Source of the DNA: Volvariella volvacea V23
Lineage: Eukaryota; Basidiomycota; Agaricomycetes; Agaricales; Pluteaceae
Assembly: GCA_000349905.1 (NCBI GenBank)
Contig: KB722736.1
Coordinates: forward strand, 2,988,754-3,052,753
Direction: 5' to 3'
Length of the DNA stretch: 64,000 nt
The stretch's first letter is position 1. Every line of letters starts with the position of its first letter. The notes under the pieces are model-generated. The model was not told the DNA's origin. It did no database searches and was given only the letters and a program-made list of their open reading frames with translations. Both the position numbers and the translations under genes were made by a program. Positions 59,470 through 64,000 of this stretch are shown piece by piece.

Positions 59470-60621
59470 ATGGCCAGCACGCCGTCATCGTCAGCTGTGG
59501 GACTACCAGCTAGCCATGATGCACTGCAGTCCAATAATACACAATTTTCCTCCATGATGACTGTCGACGAGGAAGGTATGCTGTGCCCAACTGCTCTCTT
59601 GTTTTGCTGGAGAACTGAAACGTGACTAACAGAATTCTTTGAGCATAGATGCAGTTATCCTCGCCCGGATCATCAATGATGACAGGCCTATTCGGCGCAT
59701 CCTCAAAAAACTTCATAACTACACCACGCTTACGCACTCGCCACCCGTTCCAGCCCTTGTACCATCTGGAAGTAATGCAAGTGCTACAGCCATTGAAGAC
59801 GCGAGAGATGCGTTCTTGATTGAGCTGGAGTCGTTCAAACTCGGGTTAGAGAAAGGTGTGATGATATGCAAGGCGGAGGCCCGGCAAGTTGACGAATATC
59901 TACGAGAGAAGCAAGGGATTGGTGGGCCATGTGTATCATCGAGTTTCAACCACACTTAACCCGTGAGACAGACGACGAACACGGAAGACTACGAGAGCAC
60001 ATAGAACAATTAAAGGTAGCTCTTGAATTCGCGCAAATGGAAAGGCGGCGGAAAATTGAGTATGACTTGGTGGCAGAGAAGGTGAACACACTTCCAAGTC
60101 GAGACGAATTAGATAGGTGAGTCTTTTCACCACTTCCCGCATACTATGATAGACCGTCCGATTCCAGTGCCATTTCAATGCTTGAAAACGATATCGCCAC
60201 AATCCAAAGTGAACACGATAGTCAGAACCGAATAATTCAACAACAAAAGACGGCATTGGATACAATCATAACCGATTTAGCCTCGCTTCGTTTTATTGGC
60301 AAAGATCGCGACGCAGCTTCCACTGTTGCTTCTCCCGTTCATACACCATTGCCAGATGAATCGGTGGCTGATGGCACAGAGGATATGCCTGATGGCGCTC
60401 TCGACTTGCTGCCGTTGAATGAAGGCAGTGATGAGGGTGGGAAGGCGGCCTCAGAGGGTGCGGCGCCGGACACGCCCAACCATAACCTAGAGGACGATAT
60501 TGAGATGGGTGAAGTTGAAGAGCCAAAGGACAACAAGACAAAAAAGAAACTGCGCGAGGAACTGGAAGAAGGGGAAGCCAGCGACGCAAGTAGTGTCCTA
60601 TCCGATCCGCCCGATGATTAA
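59470..60621 (+). CDS. THOC7: THO complex subunit 7
   Basis: Subunit of THO/TREX, which couples transcription to mRNA export. Exons 59470-59575, 59649-59921, 59972-60116, 60168-60621; 325 aa. The THOC7 core is VILARIINDDRPIRRILKKL, then AFLIELESFKLGLEKGVMIC, HIEQLKVALEFAQMERRRKI and EYDLVAEKVNTLPSRDELDR, a long coiled coil. The C-terminal tail is acidic with a KTKKKLREELEEGEASDASS segment. It ends only 26 bp from the convergent tRNase Z stop, so the two 3' UTRs must overlap. Confidence 0.85.
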
Positions 60622-60647
60622 TGACGTCTTTGGATTGGCTATGGTCA

Positions 60648-61894
60648 TTACATGCTTTGTAAATTCATAGATATGCTCATCAAATCTCTTGCGCACGTTA
60701 CACTCTGACCAAATTCTTTTTCCGCCAAACCACCGATCGCATTCATAACGGTAAGTGCGTCTTCTGTCCCTGCACCAGAATATCGGGAGGAAAAGTGGTT
60801 GAGTACAAGTCGCTTTGCTTGGATTTTTTTGGCGAAGGCACCAGCCATTTGAGGTGTTGAGTGGCCCCTTGACTTTGCGCGCTCCTCCACAATCTTGTAC
60901 GTGTCGGAACTTTTGGTGCTAGGGTCTACACCCGGCAAATGGGCATTGGTGGCCTCATGAATGAGCAAATCGGCGCTGTTCGCAAGATCTGCTATAGGTG
61001 ATGGGTCACATGTGTCTCCAAGTATCACGACTTTTCGACCAGGTCGACGAGGAGGACCCCGGAGGATTGTCCCGTCGGATAACTCCACTGATTCGCCTTG
61101 TTGCAGTCGCCTCAGCACTGACAGGGGTGTCTGGGTCCGGTCAAGATCTGCCTTATATTTCTGAATATCTATCTTGCCCGGGATGGGACTCTCTTGCACC
61201 ACATACCCAAGACAGGGAACAGAATGGTGAATAGGTGCGGCAGATACGGAGACGATGTTGTCTTGGTATATACCAGGCCAAATCCCGTCCACCTGCACAA
61301 TGTTACGACCAGTTGGTGTTTCAGCAGCAGGTGCAGGAGGTTCATACATGTCGTGAGGGTCTGTTGGCCATCTCAACTCATGGACAACATAAGGCCTACT
61401 GAGCATGGTGTGTGTGTGGTTGATGCTATTGCGAACAAAAGACCGTGTTCCATAGGGCCCGTATATTTCTATGGGCTGAAGAAAGTTCAGTGCGCAGGGA
61501 TCGGGAAGCAATTTGCACCAACCGGCTGCCTGGTGTCGATCTGCAATCGGGGGTCTTCAACCCCATCTGCGGCTCCCCCAGCACCATTGAGCATGCTTGC
61601 TAGCAGGGGTACCAACCCGAATATATGATCTCCTACAGTAATCATTAGTCTACGAAGCACGACAACCATCTTATACTGCACACCATGAGTATGTGTAATG
61701 AAAATCTTCTCTATTCTGCCCATTTTGACGTCGCTTTTCTGGATCTGGCGTTGAGTCCCTTCTCCACAATCGAACAGCCATATGTCCCCACCAAGGCGCA
61801 ATGCCAGGGAAGAATGGTTCCTTGTAGACGACGGCTGAGCCGACGCCGTGCCTAGAAAAGTGACTGTGAGTGAGGAGATAGTCGTGCGCGCCAT
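60648..61894 (-). CDS. TRZ1: Ribonuclease Z, short form (ELAC1-like)
   Basis: Metallo-beta-lactamase endonuclease that removes 3' trailers of pre-tRNAs. Exons 61684-61894, 61523-61632 and 60648-61475; 382 aa, the size of short tRNase Z. Motif II THTHGDH lies at residues 68-73 (H68, H70, D72, H73), split by intron 1. [10 protein letters not shown] opens the fold, GEGTQRQ follows, then [16 protein letters not shown] and, near the end, [12 protein letters not shown] Met at 61918 would add eight residues (MLTLLLET) and could serve as a leader; 61894 is the conserved start. Convergent with THOC7. Confidence 0.92.
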
Positions 61895-62234
61895 TGTCTC
61901 GAGTAGCAGTGTTAGCACTCTGGTGAACGACTCGGCACGGGACGGCCACTGATGTTTTACAAAAATAAGCCAAGTCCTTGTCGATTAGTGGTTAAATCAT
62001 CCCGTGGTGGTTGCAAGCGCTCCGAGAAGCCGAAAGTTCGAATCCTCCTGGGACATTTTTTTGGTTGATCTGTGCTACCAGATATGGCAGATGTTGAGTG
62101 GCACGTGACCGCGTGGGCTGGACAAGCTTGGGTTTATTCGCTATGGTAGAGCTCAATTCTAGCTGTCCTCTCCTTTATCGTCCAGATTCCTGTTGTCCGG
62201 CATTCTTCAAGGCTGTACAGCCCCTACAGTCGGG
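61895..62234. other. Divergent promoter region with tRNA-like element
   Basis: This separates the tRNase Z start (-) and the RhoGEF start (+). Besides the tRNA-like segment it contains no supported frame. The + side just before 62235 (TGTACAGCCCCTACAGTCGGG) is presumably leader. A short frame from 62098 overlaps the RhoGEF start and is not supported. Confidence 0.4.
61974..62055 (+). pseudogene. Degenerate tRNA-Ser-like element
   Basis: 82 nt starting GTCCTTG and ending CTGGGACA followed by T7, a Pol III terminator. TAGTGGTTAA fits a D-loop and box A, AGTTCGAATCC is a good box B, and GCTCCGAGAAGC could be the long variable arm of a class II tRNA. The 3' end GAATCC..CTGGGACA looks like tRNA-Ser. 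However, the T-stem is one base short (CCTC instead of five), its 5' strand (GAAAG) does not pair, the acceptor stem has a T-T mismatch, and no clean anticodon stem forms. I read it as a decayed copy or tRNA-derived fragment; an intron-bearing functional tRNA is less likely. Confidence 0.4.
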
Positions 62235-64000
62235 ATGGCACTCAATGCTTCTCCTCGCAAGGTCGTACCACTCGCCACTGGTGAAGAACCTCGACCCCGA
62301 GGGGCATCTCCCGCACCATCAGCCACGAAGCGCGTCTTTTTCTGTGGTATCGTCGTGGAAGGCTCCGAGGGTGGTAGAAGACTGCCAGACGGTGAGGGTC
62401 ACACATGATCACCGAAGTACATAATTGATCGAGGCCCAGATATCCAGGATCTAGTACTATCATTTGGAAGCACAGTGACTTCCAATAACTTATCTGACAT
62501 GCTCCCATCTTCAAATGAACAACCCCCAAGTGGCCACGTAAGTTCTTGCTATGTGTTTGACTCAACATGGCAGACATGGTGGTCGGACGACTAGCATGCC
62601 CAAGTCATCACTACAAGTCAACCCTGTGCTACCAACTAATACTATTAATAGGATCAAGTGACGCAACGGAAACGAGCGTTAACGGATACTTCTGCACTTC
62701 AATCAGTAATCAACGAATTAGTCTCGAGCGAACAGTCATATGTTCGGCGGCTCAAGCTTCTCAAATCCGAGTATGCTGATCCCCTACGAAACTTCGCTCG
62801 AAGCAAGGATACTGCCATTATACCTGCATACGAGGCCAAGACACTCTTTGGAAATATTGACAACTTGATTCCCGTGAACGAAGCATTCCTTACGGATCTC
62901 GAGAAGATGTCGGCTCCAAACGGACCAAGAGCTATCGGTGGTGTGGGCGACGTCACTCTCAAACACTTTAAGGAACTGCGGGGATTTGAATTGTACAAGC
63001 AGTACTATAGTAAGCGAGAGGACGCCCAACACATATTCGAGCGCGAAGTGGCGAAGCGGTCTTCTCGTTTTGCTGCATATATCGACGTACGTTGTTTGCA
63101 CGTCGCATGGTTTTTGAGCTACATGTTCCTCTTAGCACATCAAATACGCGGCCCCCGATGTCAAAAACCGAATTGGTCTTCGGGAACTCTTAATGGAGCC
63201 TGTACAACGGATACCTCGCTACACTTTACTATTTCGCAACATGCTCAAATACATGGCTCCAGATGATCCTCAACGGGCAAAATTGACGGAAGCCGATGAG
63301 ATTGCTAGTAAGATTGCATTAGCAGAGGCTGACGAGCAAACCAAGAGAGCTGCTATTTTTTACTGTCTGAGCGCGACTATCGATGGGTTCCCTCCAGATC
63401 TATTTTCCAACTCCCGCCGATTCATCGACTGCATTGACGTGGAGGACATTATTACGGATGGTACATCTTCGTCTACCACTGCAACCTCCACTTCGGCACC
63501 TTCCTTACATTGCTCGTTATTCCTCTTCGACGATAAATTAATGATTGTGAAGCGGCCTGGGAATGGCGAGAAGGGTGGTAGGATGTTATCGGGGTTGAAT
63601 GACTTGGATAAGCTAACCAAAGGTGGTGGAATCCCTAGTGGGAAGAAGAAGAGTGGGATGAGTTGCAAGGGAGTGGTTGACATCACAGACGTTGTGGCGA
63701 CGGACGTTGGCGGTGCTGGTACGTTGGCGCTGAACAACCTAAGTGCGTTGAATTTATTTTCCCGTAGATATCCACCTTTACCTGGAAAATCCTCCCATGG
63801 ACCAGACTGAACGGTGGTCAGGCCGATCTTTTCGATCTCTCGCAGTTGTCCACCCTCCTTCGCCTATAAATTACGATCCAATTGCAACTGAGAATGATAA
63901 GCAACGGTTTTTGGAGAAACTGTGGCTTGCGCAGGCTGTATACCGCGCGCGAGCCGGCCAATCAGTGGTCTTGAGAGCCGAGGAACAAGAAGTCGAATCC
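62235..64000 (+). CDS. RhoGEF with DH domain (5' part)
   Basis: Guanine-nucleotide exchange factor for a Rho-type GTPase, cut by the window end. Exons 62235-62391, 62434-62537, 62652-63086, 63136-63718 and 63768->64000. The short N-terminus is disordered. The DH domain starts near residue 100: INELVSSEQSYVRRLKLLKS, NIDNLIPVNEAFLTDLEKM, then HIKYAAPDVKNRIGLRELLM and EPVQRIPRYTLLFRNMLKYM, the CR3 helix that defines DH domains. A PH-like region follows (CSLFLFDDKLMIVKRPG), split by a Gly/Lys insertion, and continues to the window end (DIHLYLENPPMDQTERWSGR). This resembles basidiomycete GEFs with DH plus an atypical PH. One acceptor is GAG (62433). Confidence 0.85.

Overview
The window is nuclear DNA of a filamentous fungus, most likely a mushroom-forming basidiomycete (Agaricomycetes). 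The evidence is gene style: nearly every gene is cut by many introns of about 45-95 nt with GT-AG ends, several exons are only 21-40 nt long, and gene ends are often 25-130 bp apart. Protein features recall basidiomycete orthologues from memory; no database search was possible. No bacterial, viral, CRISPR or intact transposon sequence was recognised.

Layout, left to right: 3' end of an unidentified gene (1-214, +); GH18 chitinase (1193-2580, -); Pro/Ser-rich protein (2875-3567, +); WTAP/Mum2 m6A-writer subunit (4394-5602, -); STEEP1 family protein (6248-6890, -); ankyrin-repeat protein (7002-8977, +); GPH-type sugar transporter (9361-11817, +); diphthamide ligase DPH6 (12342-14497, -); PheRS beta FRS1 (14631-16985, +); EMC10 (17267-18196, -); small acidic/Ser-rich protein (18463-19029, +); Bsd2/NDFIP adaptor (19799-21341, +); GNAT acetyltransferase (21640-22260, +); Prm10/ThrE membrane protein (22525-25265, +); PheRS alpha FRS2 (25365-27440, -); PEX2 (27541-29070, +); importin-11/Kap120 (29195-33342, -); SLX4-like nuclease scaffold (33595-35610, +); folylpolyglutamate synthase with an assembly gap (35717-37811, -); BRCT protein (37997-38922, +); EFR3 (39197-42625, +); VPS52, apparently lacking its N-terminus (42796-45134, -); a 662-aa conserved-looking unknown (45275-47423, -); proteasome deubiquitinase RPN11 (47599-48879, +); mitochondrial bS18m (49437-50114, -); RIM15 kinase (50407-56301, +); UIM protein (56898-59305, +); THOC7 (59470-60621, +); tRNase Z (60648-61894, -); a degenerate tRNA-Ser-like element (61974-62055); and the 5' part of a RhoGEF (62235->64000, +).

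The region is a housekeeping block rather than an island or a biosynthetic cluster. Genes alternate between head-to-head pairs sharing 100-295 bp (for example STEEP1/ankyrin, DPH6/FRS1, FRS2/PEX2, FPGS/BRCT) and tail-to-tail pairs with 26-170 bp between stops. Functional themes recur without forming one pathway: translation (both cytosolic PheRS subunits, DPH6, bS18m, tRNase Z), RNA handling (WTAP, THOC7), ubiquitin/proteasome (RPN11, Bsd2, UIM protein, PEX2), membrane and trafficking (EMC10, STEEP1, VPS52, EFR3) and nutrient signalling (RIM15, RhoGEF). I found no convincing wholly new system. The best leads are the close linkage of FRS1 and FRS2, the unknown 662-aa protein, the 5'-truncated VPS52, and relaxed splice-site use (two GC-AG introns, many AAG acceptors, very small exons). 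Exon boundaries were derived by hand from reading frame and splice consensus.
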